Assembly (NCBI GenBank): GCA_963785255.1
Contig: CAWAUR010000014.1
Location: forward strand, 434,001-498,000
Direction of reading: 5' to 3'
DNA: 64,000 nucleotides
DNA from: Bog-159 sp963785255
GTDB taxonomy: Bacteria; Acidobacteriota; Terriglobia; Bryobacterales; Bryobacteraceae
Shown here: piece after piece, positions 52,354 through 61,419 of the stretch
How the letters are laid out: every line of letters begins with the position of its first letter
Numbering within the stretch: position 1 is the stretch's first letter
Notes under the pieces: model-generated
Seen by the model: the letters and a program-made list of their open reading frames with translations, nothing else
The model's database searches: none
What the model was told of the DNA's origin: nothing
Program-made: the position numbers and the translations under genes

Positions 52354-53496
52354 TCAAGGCTTCTCGGGTGGACCCTCGCGTTCCACTAAGCCGGTCCCCT
52401 TGGCTACTTCAGTGGGACCGCTGGTCTCTTCTCCGCGGGGGCGCATCTGCGCGCGCCCCGCGCTGGCAATTGCATGTAGCGTGATGCCCGCGGCCACGCC
52501 TCCCATCAGCCAGCCGCCGATCTTTCCGGCATCCACATCCACGCCGAATCCGGGCACTCCGGGCAGCCGCTTGTAGAACGGCGACTTGGTGTCCCAGAAG
52601 CGATGCGACGCGCAGGCGATGCAGCCGTGTCCGGATTTTACGGGCCAACTGGTGCCGCCGTTCCAGCGAACCGTCGGGCAGTTATAAGTGGCCTCGGGCC
52701 CCTTACAGCCCATCTTATAAAGGCAATAACCTTTGCGATGTCCCTCGTCGCCCCACTCTTCGACGAAACGCCCCGCGTCGTAATGCGCGCGGCGCTCGCA
52801 TTGGTCGTGCAGGATATTGCCGTAAGCAAATAGCGGTCGATTATATTGATCGAGGGCGGGAAGTTCGTGGAACGTCAAGTAATGCACCAGAACCGCCGCG
52901 GTATTAGCCGGATTATGCGGACATCCACCCAGGTTTACTACCGTGATACCCGGTACGGCCTCCTGCAAGCCCAGCGCGCCGGTGGGGTTCGGATTCGAGC
53001 GCACCAGGCCGCCATCCCAGGCGCAGGCGCCCACCGCGATGTTGAACGCCGAATTAGTGCAGACGTGCTTGGCGATATCGAGAGCCGTGCGGCCGCCGAT
53101 GGTGCAGTAGACGCCTCCATCCGCGGTGGGGATGGCGCCTTCCACCACCGCGATGTACTTTCCTTTTTCGTCTCTGACGACGCGCTCCAGGGCCTCTTCG
53201 GCTTGCTTGCCGGCGCCGGCCATGATCAGTTCGTGATACTCCCACGAAAGAAGATCGAGCACGAATTCGGTGACGGTGGGATCGCCGCTGCGCAGCATGG
53301 ACTCCGAATTGCCGGCGCAATCCTGAAACTCGAGCCACACCAGCACAGGGCGCGACGTTTTGCTGAGGGCTTTTTCGACAGCCCCCTGATAGCGCGGCGG
53401 GAGCGCCAACATGGCGACCATCGAGCTGCAAAACTTCACAAAGTCGCGGCGTGGAACTCCGCGGGATCTCAACGCTTGGACCAAGGAACCCGCCAT
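52354..53496 (-). CDS. [NiFe]-hydrogenase small subunit, Tat-exported
   Basis: 380 residues, GAGGAGAG upstream of ATG 53496. Tat signal VPRRDFVKFCSSMVAML at about 15-30. The proximal cluster region reads FQDCAGNSES: Cys60 is present but the usual second Cys (position 63) is Asn. The other proximal ligands (GACAWDG, GGCPHNP) are present, as are the distal (HDQC, GYCLYKMGC) and medial (NCP, GHGCIAC) cluster residues. The C-terminal helix (GGWLMGGVAAGITLHAIASA) anchors it in the membrane. The extra Cys pair of O2-tolerant enzymes is absent. It pairs with the large subunit at 47792-49501 although the fusion cytochrome gene intervenes. Confidence 0.94.
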   Translation of the reverse strand: MAGSLVQALRSRGVPRRDFVKFCSSMVAMLALPPRYQGAVEKALSKTSRPVLVWLEFQDCAGNSESMLRSGDPTVTEFVLDLLSWEYHELIMAGAGKQAEEALERVVRDEKGKYIAVVEGAIPTADGGVYCTIGGRTALDIAKHVCTNSAFNIAVGACAWDGGLVRSNPNPTGALGLQEAVPGITVVNLGGCPHNPANTAAVLVHYLTFHELPALDQYNRPLFAYGNILHDQCERRAHYDAGRFVEEWGDEGHRKGYCLYKMGCKGPEATYNCPTVRWNGGTSWPVKSGHGCIACASHRFWDTKSPFYKRLPGVPGFGVDVDAGKIGGWLMGGVAAGITLHAIASAGRAQMRPRGEETSGPTEVAKGTGLVEREGPPEKP

Positions 53497-53580
53497 AATC
53501 CCGGTACTCTCCTCGCCATAGCCGGCTTGAAGTTGTAGCCCAGTTCGGAAGCCTTGTGGCTATGTATTTGCCGTTCGGGA

Positions 53581-53586
53581 AGTATA
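53581..53586 (-). promoter_or_regulatory. Candidate -10 of hydrogenase cluster
   Basis: TATACT on the minus strand about 85 bases before the small-subunit start, in the 197-base gap after the hexaheme gene. No good -35 at 17 bases. It may mark a separate promoter for the hydrogenase genes. Confidence 0.3.
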
Positions 53587-53693
53587 GTAGCTGCAATTCG
53601 CGCCAAATTCAAGGGGTTGTGATCTGAAATTCCGTTAAGCTGTTGAGGGTTAATGCAAATCTGGCGATTTTTTTCGCGAAACGCTGCCCTGGT

Positions 53694-55124
53694 TTACTGT
53701 GCCGGCCCCGCAAGCCCTAAGTCGCCCAGAACCTTGGGCGCAGGATCCTGGACCGCCAACAGATCGTGGCACGCGCCGCAATCCTGTGTCACCGTCCGGC
53801 CCCCGGCCGCCACATGATTCCCGTCGTGGCATCGGAAACAGCCCGGGAAGTCAGTATGTCCGATGTTATCGGAGTAAGTACCCCAAGTGACTCGCATGCC
53901 AGGAAATACATTGCGCTGGTAGATTTGATAAATCGCTGCGCCCGCCTGCGCAATTGCGGGCTGCCGCTGCCGGTAAACGTCGGGATAATTCTGGCGATAA
54001 AAGGCGTCGATGGCTGCGGGAATGCGCTGCGCGGCGGCCTCCTGGCTGGCATAGTCTTGGCGTAGTACCGCGCCCCCCTGCTTCTTGATGAACGGCAGCG
54101 ACGGCGAAATGGCGCCGCTCGCCATGGCTTCGTCCATGGCGTGATCGGGCAACTGAAATGCATGCGTCGGCCGGTTGTGGCAATCGACACAGTCCATGTC
54201 CCGCACCGGCAGATTGCCGGGCAACGGGGTTTTCGCATCCGCCACGCGGTATGCCGTGGAACGGCCTTGACGGTCCGTATATTCGACCCAGGGAATGGTT
54301 TGCCTTTTTTCGTCCGAGTAGGCGTAGCGAATGTGCACACCCTCGCCCACATGCATGCCGTGAATGCCCTGGCCACCGGATCCGCCGCCGATTTTGACCA
54401 TGAGAACGGTGTAAGTCAACGCGTTGTGCTCATCGTCGCCGTACTCGCGGATTACGCGCAAGCGGTCGGCGTCGAACCGTTGCGGCCAATGGCACACCTC
54501 GCAAGTCTCGCGTGCGGGACGCAAATTCTGAACGGGAGATGGAATGGGGCGCGGGTAGTCGTCGAGCAGCGTATGGAATACCTGGCTGGTGCCGGACAGT
54601 TTGCTGCGCACGAACCAGGACGCTCCGGGACCGATGTGACAGTCCACGCACGCCACGCGGGCATGCGGCGAATTCTGGTGGGCGGTGTATTCGGGCTGCA
54701 TGACGGTGTGGCAGGTGCGGCCGCAGAACGTGACTGTATCCATGTAATTGACGGCTCCGTAGGTAAGCTGGCTGCCGATGACGATATTCAGGAAGGTGGT
54801 CACGCCGACGAACAGCAGCAGGCGCCGGAAATCGCGGTTCTGCCAATTGAGCGGCGGAAAGGTGGCATGCGTGATGCCGGACCGGCGTTCCCGGCGGATG
54901 TGCAGCGCGATCCCCAGCGGAATGAGCGCCAGCCCGGCGAAGAACACCATCGGAAGAATGAGGAAGATCAGTATTCCGATGTAGGGGTGGGTGGCCTGGC
55001 CGCGCAGCGTGATGGGCAGCAGAAACAGCCAGAAGACGGTGGCGGTGGTCACCATGACCACGCCTGTCAGGCTCAGCCAGTTATTCGAAAGATAGACGAG
55101 AGAGGAAAGTTTGTTCGGCAGCAT
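53694..55124 (-). CDS. NapC/NirT-like hexaheme membrane cytochrome c
   Basis: 476 residues. Three membrane helices (about 18-38, 48-72, 101-118) are followed by a periplasmic domain with CGRTCH at 134 (CxxxCH), CVDCH, CEVCH, CVDCH, CFRCH and CGACH, six motifs. It is the clear paralogue of the C-terminal half of 49971-52283 (shared ARVxCxxCHxGPGA, CEVCHWP-type, FPGCFRCHDG blocks). Members oxidise quinol and pass electrons to periplasmic partners. Head of the cluster, transcribed toward the hydrogenase genes; whether it shares their transcript is unknown. Confidence 0.88.
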   Translation of the reverse strand: MLPNKLSSLVYLSNNWLSLTGVVMVTTATVFWLFLLPITLRGQATHPYIGILIFLILPMVFFAGLALIPLGIALHIRRERRSGITHATFPPLNWQNRDFRRLLLFVGVTTFLNIVIGSQLTYGAVNYMDTVTFCGRTCHTVMQPEYTAHQNSPHARVACVDCHIGPGASWFVRSKLSGTSQVFHTLLDDYPRPIPSPVQNLRPARETCEVCHWPQRFDADRLRVIREYGDDEHNALTYTVLMVKIGGGSGGQGIHGMHVGEGVHIRYAYSDEKRQTIPWVEYTDRQGRSTAYRVADAKTPLPGNLPVRDMDCVDCHNRPTHAFQLPDHAMDEAMASGAISPSLPFIKKQGGAVLRQDYASQEAAAQRIPAAIDAFYRQNYPDVYRQRQPAIAQAGAAIYQIYQRNVFPGMRVTWGTYSDNIGHTDFPGCFRCHDGNHVAAGGRTVTQDCGACHDLLAVQDPAPKVLGDLGLAGPAQ

Positions 55125-55221
55125 CCTTGGGCCAAGTGTAATGCTTTATTTCGCCGTTGAAAACTATTGCTGGCAACGCGTCCAGCTCGCCGGGCTGCCT
55201 AAACAGATTTTGAGAAGGGAC

Positions 55222-55403
55222 GCGACTGTTACCGAGCCGCGAGCGGGTGCTTAACCGGGGAAACCGCTCCCTGACGGTCGCGGCTCGGTTAAAGCCGAGT
55301 CGATTTCCAGCGATTTACCGGGCCGCGACCGTTTACCGAGCCGCGACCGTTTACCGAGCCGCGACCGTTTTACCGAGCCGCGACCGTGAGGGAGCGGCCT
55401 TCC
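55222..55403. repeat. Palindromic repeat cluster with 18-bp tandem core
   Basis: Contains AACCGCTCCCTGACGGTCGC on one side and GAGCCGCGACCGTGAGGGAG on the other, related to the palindrome at 49842-49926. Between them is a tandem array of TTTACCGAGCCGCGACCG: units at 55314, 55332 and 55350, then one with an extra T at 55368. It fills most of the 358-base gap upstream of the hexaheme gene and the TPR gene, which point away from each other. Confidence 0.9.
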
Positions 55404-55437
55404 GGCTCTCCCGGCTATAAGCTAAACTGGTCTTATT

Positions 55438-56919
55438 CTGATCCTGAGCCGATTCGCTTTACCGGGAGCCCTCCTGCTGGCTATGGCTGCGCACGCCGCC
55501 GAGCCGGAGCAGGGCCAGCTCGATACCAGTCCCACGCTGTTCGCCGTGATGACGGCCATTAACGCCGCCGGTTACGATACCGACGCGGACTCGCCCAACG
55601 GCAGCCCGCTGCGCGCCGCCATTCGCAAACAACTCGCCGCCAGACAAATTCCCTGCCTCGACGCGCTCAAGAGCTTCTACGTGGAACACCGCCGGAGCGA
55701 TCCGACAGCGAATCTCAGCCAGTACATTTCCTTCGCCCTGTCCGTGGATGGACCTCCGGATTTCTCCCCGAAAGGCCGCACCGCGGATACGCCGCCGGAT
55801 GCCGTGACGCTCGAAGGTCTCACTCCCTTGCTTGAAAAGTTTTACGAGCAAGCCGGCATCGAGGATCTCTGGAAGCAGTCGCAGCCGGATTTCGATCGCG
55901 CCATCGAGCGCTATCACGAACAGGTCTCAGAGGCTGTCCTGCAAGTGAACGGATTCCTCCGCCATGAGACTTCCGGCGCCTCGCCGACCCGCTTCCAGAT
56001 CTATATCGATCTGCTGGGCGCGCCCAATCAGATTCAAACCCGCAGTTACGGAGCTAATTACTACGTGGTGGTAACGCCCTCGTCCGAGCCGCGCATCCGC
56101 GACATCCGGCACGCCTATCTGCACTATCTGCTGGATCCCTATGCCACGCGCCATGAAGAGCTGGTGATGCGCGCGCGCGGATTATCCGACCGTGCGCAAG
56201 CCGCCGAAGGCCTCGATCAGGCGTACAAGGACGATTTCCTGCTGCTCGAAACCGAGTCGCTGATCAAGGCCATCGAAGCGCGAATCGATAAAAGGCCGGC
56301 CGACGTGAACGAGGCTATGCGCGAAGGCTACATCCTGACCGCCTTCTTCTCGGAACAACTGGAGGTCTACCTGCACCAGGAACAGGCCATGCGCTTCTAC
56401 TATCCGGAGATGATCCAGGCTATCAATTTGAAGCATGAAGACGCCCGCCTGTCGCAGATCGAGTTCGTGGCGCACGCGCCCGTGCGGCAGGTAAAGGTAG
56501 TGGAAGCCGCCCGGCCGCCGGAACCCACCGGCGTGCGCAAAACTCTGGCGCAGGCCGAACGGCTCTACACCGATCGCGATCTGGAAGGCGCCCGGGAGCT
56601 TTTTCTGCAGGCGCTGCAGGAGAATGGCGAAAAGCCGCTGCATGCCCAGGCCTATTACGGACTGGCGCGCATCGCGGCTCTTGAAAGGAATCCGGAATTG
56701 GCCGAGCGCATGTTTGAGAAGACGCTCGAAATGAATCCCGAGCCGGCCGTGAAGGCCTGGACGCTGGTCTACCTGGCACGCCTGGAAGACGCCGCGGGCA
56801 ACCGCCAACACGCCGTGCAGCGCTATCGGGAAGCGTTAGCGGTGGAAGGCGCCACGCCGGGGGCGCACGAGGCCGCGGCAAAAGGCGTCCAGCAGAGTTT
56901 TGAGAAGAAGTCGAATTAG
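55438..56919 (+). CDS. Secreted TPR protein with uncertain non-AUG start
   Basis: The ATG at 55483 gives 478 residues. The frame is open upstream to a stop at 55423, and the upstream codons complete a typical signal peptide (LILSRFALPGALLLAMAAHA); no ATG, GTG or TTG occurs there, only CTG (55438, 55444) and ATT. I list 55438. The mature protein has an alpha-rich domain (residues ~20-340 of the ATG form) and three C-terminal TPR-like units (LAQAERLYTDRDLEGARELF, AYYGLARIAALERNPELAER, LVYLARLEDAAGNRQHAVQR). Role unknown; TPRs suggest protein binding in the periplasm. A second TPR gene follows. Confidence 0.75.
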   Translation: MILSRFALPGALLLAMAAHAAEPEQGQLDTSPTLFAVMTAINAAGYDTDADSPNGSPLRAAIRKQLAARQIPCLDALKSFYVEHRRSDPTANLSQYISFALSVDGPPDFSPKGRTADTPPDAVTLEGLTPLLEKFYEQAGIEDLWKQSQPDFDRAIERYHEQVSEAVLQVNGFLRHETSGASPTRFQIYIDLLGAPNQIQTRSYGANYYVVVTPSSEPRIRDIRHAYLHYLLDPYATRHEELVMRARGLSDRAQAAEGLDQAYKDDFLLLETESLIKAIEARIDKRPADVNEAMREGYILTAFFSEQLEVYLHQEQAMRFYYPEMIQAINLKHEDARLSQIEFVAHAPVRQVKVVEAARPPEPTGVRKTLAQAERLYTDRDLEGARELFLQALQENGEKPLHAQAYYGLARIAALERNPELAERMFEKTLEMNPEPAVKAWTLVYLARLEDAAGNRQHAVQRYREALAVEGATPGAHEAAAKGVQQSFEKKSN

Positions 56920-56989
56920 AGGCGCGCGGATGGCTCGCCCGTCCCCCGCTTAAGTGAAAGTCTATTACCATGTCAAACGAGGAGTCATT

Positions 56990-57805
56990 ATGAAACGATT
57001 CTTGCTGCGCGGCGCGCTGGCGTTAGCCATTGTCATACCGGCCTTGTGGGCGCAACCCAAGCCCAAATCGCAGGCCGAAGTGGACGCGCTGCGTGCCATG
57101 TACAGCGCCCCCACCCCGGCTGCCCGCATCGCCGCCGCGGAGAATGTGCTCACGAAATTCGCCGATACGGAGTTTAAAGCAGAGGCGCTCTATGTGGAGG
57201 CCGAATCGTACCGGGAGAAGGGCGACTATGCAAACGCCGTGGTCTTCGGCGAGCGCACTCTGGAGGCGGACCCCAAACACTACCGCGTCATGCTGATGCT
57301 GGCCACCGTAATCGCCGGCCACACCAAAGAGTTCGACCTGGACCGCGAAGACAAGCTGGCGCAGGTGAAAAAGTACACCGATAGCGCCCTGGAACTGCTC
57401 AAGACCGCCCCCAAACCCAATCCTAACTTGACCGACGATCAATGGGAGGCCGCCAAGAAGGACTTTGCCGCCGATGCGCATACCGCGCTGGGGATCTCCG
57501 CCATGGTGCGCAAAAAGTACGATGTGGCCGAAACCGAGTTCAAGACCGCCCTCGATACCGCCGCGCATCCCGATGCAGCCACCACCGTGCGTCTAGGCAG
57601 GGCCTATATGGACGATGGCAAATACGACGACGCCATCGCGCAGTTCGATAAGGTGATGGCCAATCAGGAGGCTGCCATGCAAGTCCGCCAGGCGGCCCAG
57701 GCCGACCGCGTGCGCGCTTTCGAGAAGAAGAAGGCCGCTGCCAAGCCCGCCGACGCCCTGGGCGCTACTCCGGCGCCGGCTAAACCCGAAACTCCGAAGC
57801 CCTAG
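56990..57805 (+). CDS. Periplasmic TPR protein
   Basis: 271 residues from ATG 56990, with AGGAG at 56979-56983 and a clear signal peptide (RFLLRGALALAIVIPALWAQ); an earlier start at 56954 is weaker. TPR-like helices run through the protein (EALYVEAESYREKGDYANAV, ALGISAMVRKKYDVAETEFK, YMDDGKYDDAIAQFDKVMAN), and the C-terminus is Lys/Pro/Ala-rich. Lies directly before rnc and after another TPR gene. Likely a periplasmic scaffold; no specific partner evident. Confidence 0.75.
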   Translation: MKRFLLRGALALAIVIPALWAQPKPKSQAEVDALRAMYSAPTPAARIAAAENVLTKFADTEFKAEALYVEAESYREKGDYANAVVFGERTLEADPKHYRVMLMLATVIAGHTKEFDLDREDKLAQVKKYTDSALELLKTAPKPNPNLTDDQWEAAKKDFAADAHTALGISAMVRKKYDVAETEFKTALDTAAHPDAATTVRLGRAYMDDGKYDDAIAQFDKVMANQEAAMQVRQAAQADRVRAFEKKKAAAKPADALGATPAPAKPETPKP

Positions 57806-57814
57806 ATATCCACG

Positions 57815-58552
57815 ATGCGCGCGGATCTGGACGCCCTGGAGGAGGCGGTCGGTCATCGGTTTGCCGACCGGGAGTTGCTGCGCCGCGCGCTCACGCATAG
57901 CTCGTTCGTCCACGAGCAGACGGCCGACGGCAGCCCGAACGCCGCGCGCGACAACGAACAGCTCGAATTCATGGGCGATTCCGTGCTGGGCTTCCTCATC
58001 AGCGAGGATCTGCTGCGGCGCCATCCGGAGGCCGCCGAAGGGCGCCTCTCGAAACTGAAGGCGCACCTGGTGAGCGCAACCTGGCTGATCGAAGCCGCCC
58101 AACGGCTGGAGATCGGCGAGTATTTGCAACTGGGACGCGGCGAGGAGATGAGCGGCGGGCGCACCAAGAAAACTCTGCTGGTGGATGCGCTCGAAGCGCT
58201 GATCGCCGCCATCTATCTGGATGGCGGCATCGAGCCGGCCCGCGAGTTCATTCAGCGCTTCGTGGTTGCGCCGGGCGTTGCGGAGGACGGCCTCGATGGC
58301 GAGCAGGGTCCGCGCAATCTGGCCGATTACAAGAGCGCCCTGCAGGAGTTCGCGCAAGCCCGCCATTTGCCGCCGCCCCGCTATGTGATCGTGCACGAGC
58401 GCGGTCCGGAGCATGCCAAGACATTCACCGTGGAGGCGCGCGTGGGCCGCGAGTGGGTGGGACAGGCGGAAGGCAATACCAAGAAGAGCGCCGCGCAGAG
58501 GGCTGCGCGGGATGTGTACGAGCGGTTGCAAGCATCGCCCTCCGCGGAGTAA
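57815..58552 (+). CDS. rnc: Ribonuclease III
   Basis: 245 residues. Cleaves double-stranded RNA in rRNA maturation and mRNA decay. The RNase III signature NEQLEFMGDSVLGFLISEDL holds the catalytic acidic residues; a second acidic cluster is in LLVDALEALIAAIYLDGG. The C-terminal ~70 residues are a double-stranded RNA-binding domain (DYKSALQEFAQARHLPPPRY ... GNTKKSAAQRAARD). The gene begins 9 bases after the TPR gene stop. Intact. Confidence 0.96.
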   Translation: MRADLDALEEAVGHRFADRELLRRALTHSSFVHEQTADGSPNAARDNEQLEFMGDSVLGFLISEDLLRRHPEAAEGRLSKLKAHLVSATWLIEAAQRLEIGEYLQLGRGEEMSGGRTKKTLLVDALEALIAAIYLDGGIEPAREFIQRFVVAPGVAEDGLDGEQGPRNLADYKSALQEFAQARHLPPPRYVIVHERGPEHAKTFTVEARVGREWVGQAEGNTKKSAAQRAARDVYERLQASPSAE

Positions 58553-58621
58553 CGAAAGCTAACATGCGTTCCGGCGGCGAATCCCGCTAAGCCGCGCTAT
58601 GCTGTCTTATTCAGCGTTGAT

Positions 58622-61419
58622 ATGACGATGCCGGCCACAGGCAAGCCAGAGGACCGCGCCCGGATTAACATCGACCGTCTGCTCACCGGCGCGGGCTGGA
58701 TCATTCAGAACCGCGACAGCGTTAACATCGACGCCGGACGCGGTATCGCCATCCGCGAATTCCAACTGGCGCCCGGTCACGGTTTCGCGGACTACCTACT
58801 GTATACGGATGGATACGCCGTCGGCGTAGTGGAAGCCAAGAAGGCCGGCAAATCGCTCACGGAAGTGGAAGTTCAAACTGCCCGATATAGCGAAGGCCTG
58901 CCTTGGGACCTGCCCGCCCTTCGCCGCCCGCTCCCGAACCTTCTGGACCCGGACGCCCGCAGCCGCCCCGTCTTCGGTTTCCATCGCCCCGAGACGCTGA
59001 TCCAATGGATCGAATCGGATGCCAGGTCTGCCGGCTCAGGCCTCCGCAACCGGCTTCGCCAACTGCCGCCAGTTCCCTCCGAAGGCCTCTGGGACCATCA
59101 ACACCGCGTCATCGTCAACCTTGAAAAGTCGCTCGCCCGCAACGATCCGCGCGCCCTTATCCACATGACCATGGGCAGCGGGAAAACCTTCACTGCCTGC
59201 AATTTCATCTATCGCTTGATCGCTCACGCCGGCGCCCGCCGCGTCTCGGCCGCCAGGCCCTCAACGAATTCCAGCAGTTCTCCATCCCCGGCGACGGCCG
59301 CAAGTTCACCGAAATTTATAACGTCCAGTTGCTCTCCTCGAATGCCATCGATCCCGTCTGCCGCGTCGCCATCACCACCATTCAGCGCCTCTACTCCATC
59401 CTGAAAGGCGAAACGGATTACGACCCCGGCAATGAGGAAACCTCCGCCGCATCGCTAGCGCAACTGCGCAAGGCGCCCGACCCCATCGAGTACAATAGCG
59501 CCGTCCCCATCGAAACCTTCGACTTTATCGTCACCGACGAATGCCACCGCTCGATCTACAACCTCTGGCGTCAGGTCCTTGAGTATTTCGATACCTTCCT
59601 CATCGGCCTCACCGCCACTCCCTCCAAAAACACCCTGGGATTCTTCAACCAGAACGTGATGCCGCCGTACACCTACGCGGACGCCGTAGCCGACGGCGTG
59701 AATGTGGATTACGACGTCTACAAAATCGGTACCCGCGTCAGTTCCGCCGGCTCGCGCGTGGAATCCGGCTATTGGATCGACAAGCGCGACCGTATCACCC
59801 GTGCCCGCCGCGCCGAACTTCTCGATACCGATTTCAGCTACACCGCTGCGGACCTCAATCGCGACGTGGTCGCCCCCGACCAGATCCGCACCGTCGTTCG
59901 CGAATTTCGCGACAAGCTCTTCACCGATATCTTCCCCGGCCGCACCGAAGTCCCCAAGACCTTGATATTCGCCCGCGACGACAGCCACGCGGACGACATC
60001 GTTAAAATCGTCCGCGAGGAGTTCGGCAAGGGCAACGAATTCTGCCAGAAAATCACCTACCGCACCGGCAAGGTCTGTGTCTCGAAGCAGGTGAAGCGTG
60101 AAGATGGAACCGAGGAGACCGTCACCGAGTGGGTGGATGCCGGAGACAAACCGGACGGCATCCTGAACTTCTTCCGTACCACCTACAATCCGCGCATCGT
60201 CGTCACCGTGGACATGATCGCCACCGGAACCGACGTGCGCCCGCTCGAAATCCTCTTCTTCCTGCGCGACGTGCGCAGCCTCAATTACTTCGAGCAGATG
60301 AAGGGACGCGGCGTGCGCACTCTTTCCGTCGATGAGCTACGCGGCGTCACGCCCGACGCCCAAGCCAAGGAGCGTTTCGTGATTGTGGACGCCGTCGGTG
60401 TCACCGATCACCCGCAAATCGAGTCCCGCCCGCTCGAACGCCAGCCGCAGGTCCCGCTCCATAAACTGCTGGAAGCCGTCGCGCTCGGCAGCACCGATGT
60501 GGACCTGGTCTCCTCACTCGCCTCCCGCCTCGCCCGCCTGGATCGCCGCATGAGCCGGCCTGAATCCGAAGCAGTTCGCGACGCCGCTCACGGAGTCGAA
60601 CTTACCGCCATCGTTCACGGGCTCGTGGATGCTCTCGATCCCGACCGCCACGAGGAAATCGCGCGCCGGGAAACCGGACTGGCCGAGCCTCCGCCGGAAG
60701 CCATTGCATCGGCCGCCCGCCGCGCCATCGCCGACGCCATCAAGCCCATCCGCGCCAACCCCGCGTTGCGCCAGACCATCGCCGCCGTCCAGAAATCGCA
60801 CGAGCAGGTCATCGATGAGATCACCCGCGATGAAGTCACCGTCTCCGAGTTCGCCCAGGCGGCCAAAGACAAGGCCGTGGCAATGACTAAGGAGTTCGAA
60901 CAGTATCTCACCCGGCACAAGGACGAAATCGAGGCCTTGCAGATTCTGTATAACCGCCCTTACCGGTTCCGGCTGAGTTACAAGCAGGTGCGCGACCTCG
61001 CCGAGGCGATCCGCAAACCTCATCCGGCGTGGACCACCGAGGCGCTTTGGCGCGCCTATGAAACTCTCGACCGCTCCCGCGTGCACGCCTCGAACGAGCG
61101 CGTGTTCACCAATATTGTTTCGCTGGTGAAGTTCGCCATCAGCAAGGAGGGACAGCTCGAACCGTTCCCGGAGTCCGTCCGCCAGCGTTTCGCAAATTGG
61201 ATCGCCGAGCAGCAGGCCAATGGCAGCAACTTCAGCGACGAGCAGATCCAGTGGTTGACCGCGATTGCCGAGCATGTGGGAACCAGCGTCGAGATTACCC
61301 CTGACGACCTGGAGAGCCTGCCGTTCTCGCAGAAGGGCGGGCTGGGGCGGGCGTATCAGTTGTTCGGGGATCGGCTACAGCCGCTGTTGGATGAACTCAA
61401 CGAGGTGCTGGTTCAGTGA
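58622..61419 (+). pseudogene. hsdR: Type I restriction enzyme R subunit, inactivated by small deletion
   Basis: The frame starts at ATG 58622 and encodes the nuclease domain and Walker A (HMTMGSGKTFTACNFIYRL), then fails at about 59250 (last good residues AGARRV). The next frame resumes at GRQALNEFQQF and continues correctly to 61419 with TDECHRSIYNLWR (DEAD-type), LIGLTATPSKNTLGF and MIATGTDVRPLEIL/FEQMKGRGVRT. Between the two parts the usual LFLVDR...L segment (helicase motif Ia) is missing, as if about 25 bases were deleted, shifting the frame. The nuclease-helicase would be split and inactive. It overlaps hsdS (GTGA); no hsdM is seen in the window. Confidence 0.85.

Noticed and set aside
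55314..55386. Tandem 18-bp repeats considered as a CRISPR array
   Set aside because: Units are directly abutting with no spacers, and no cas genes are present.
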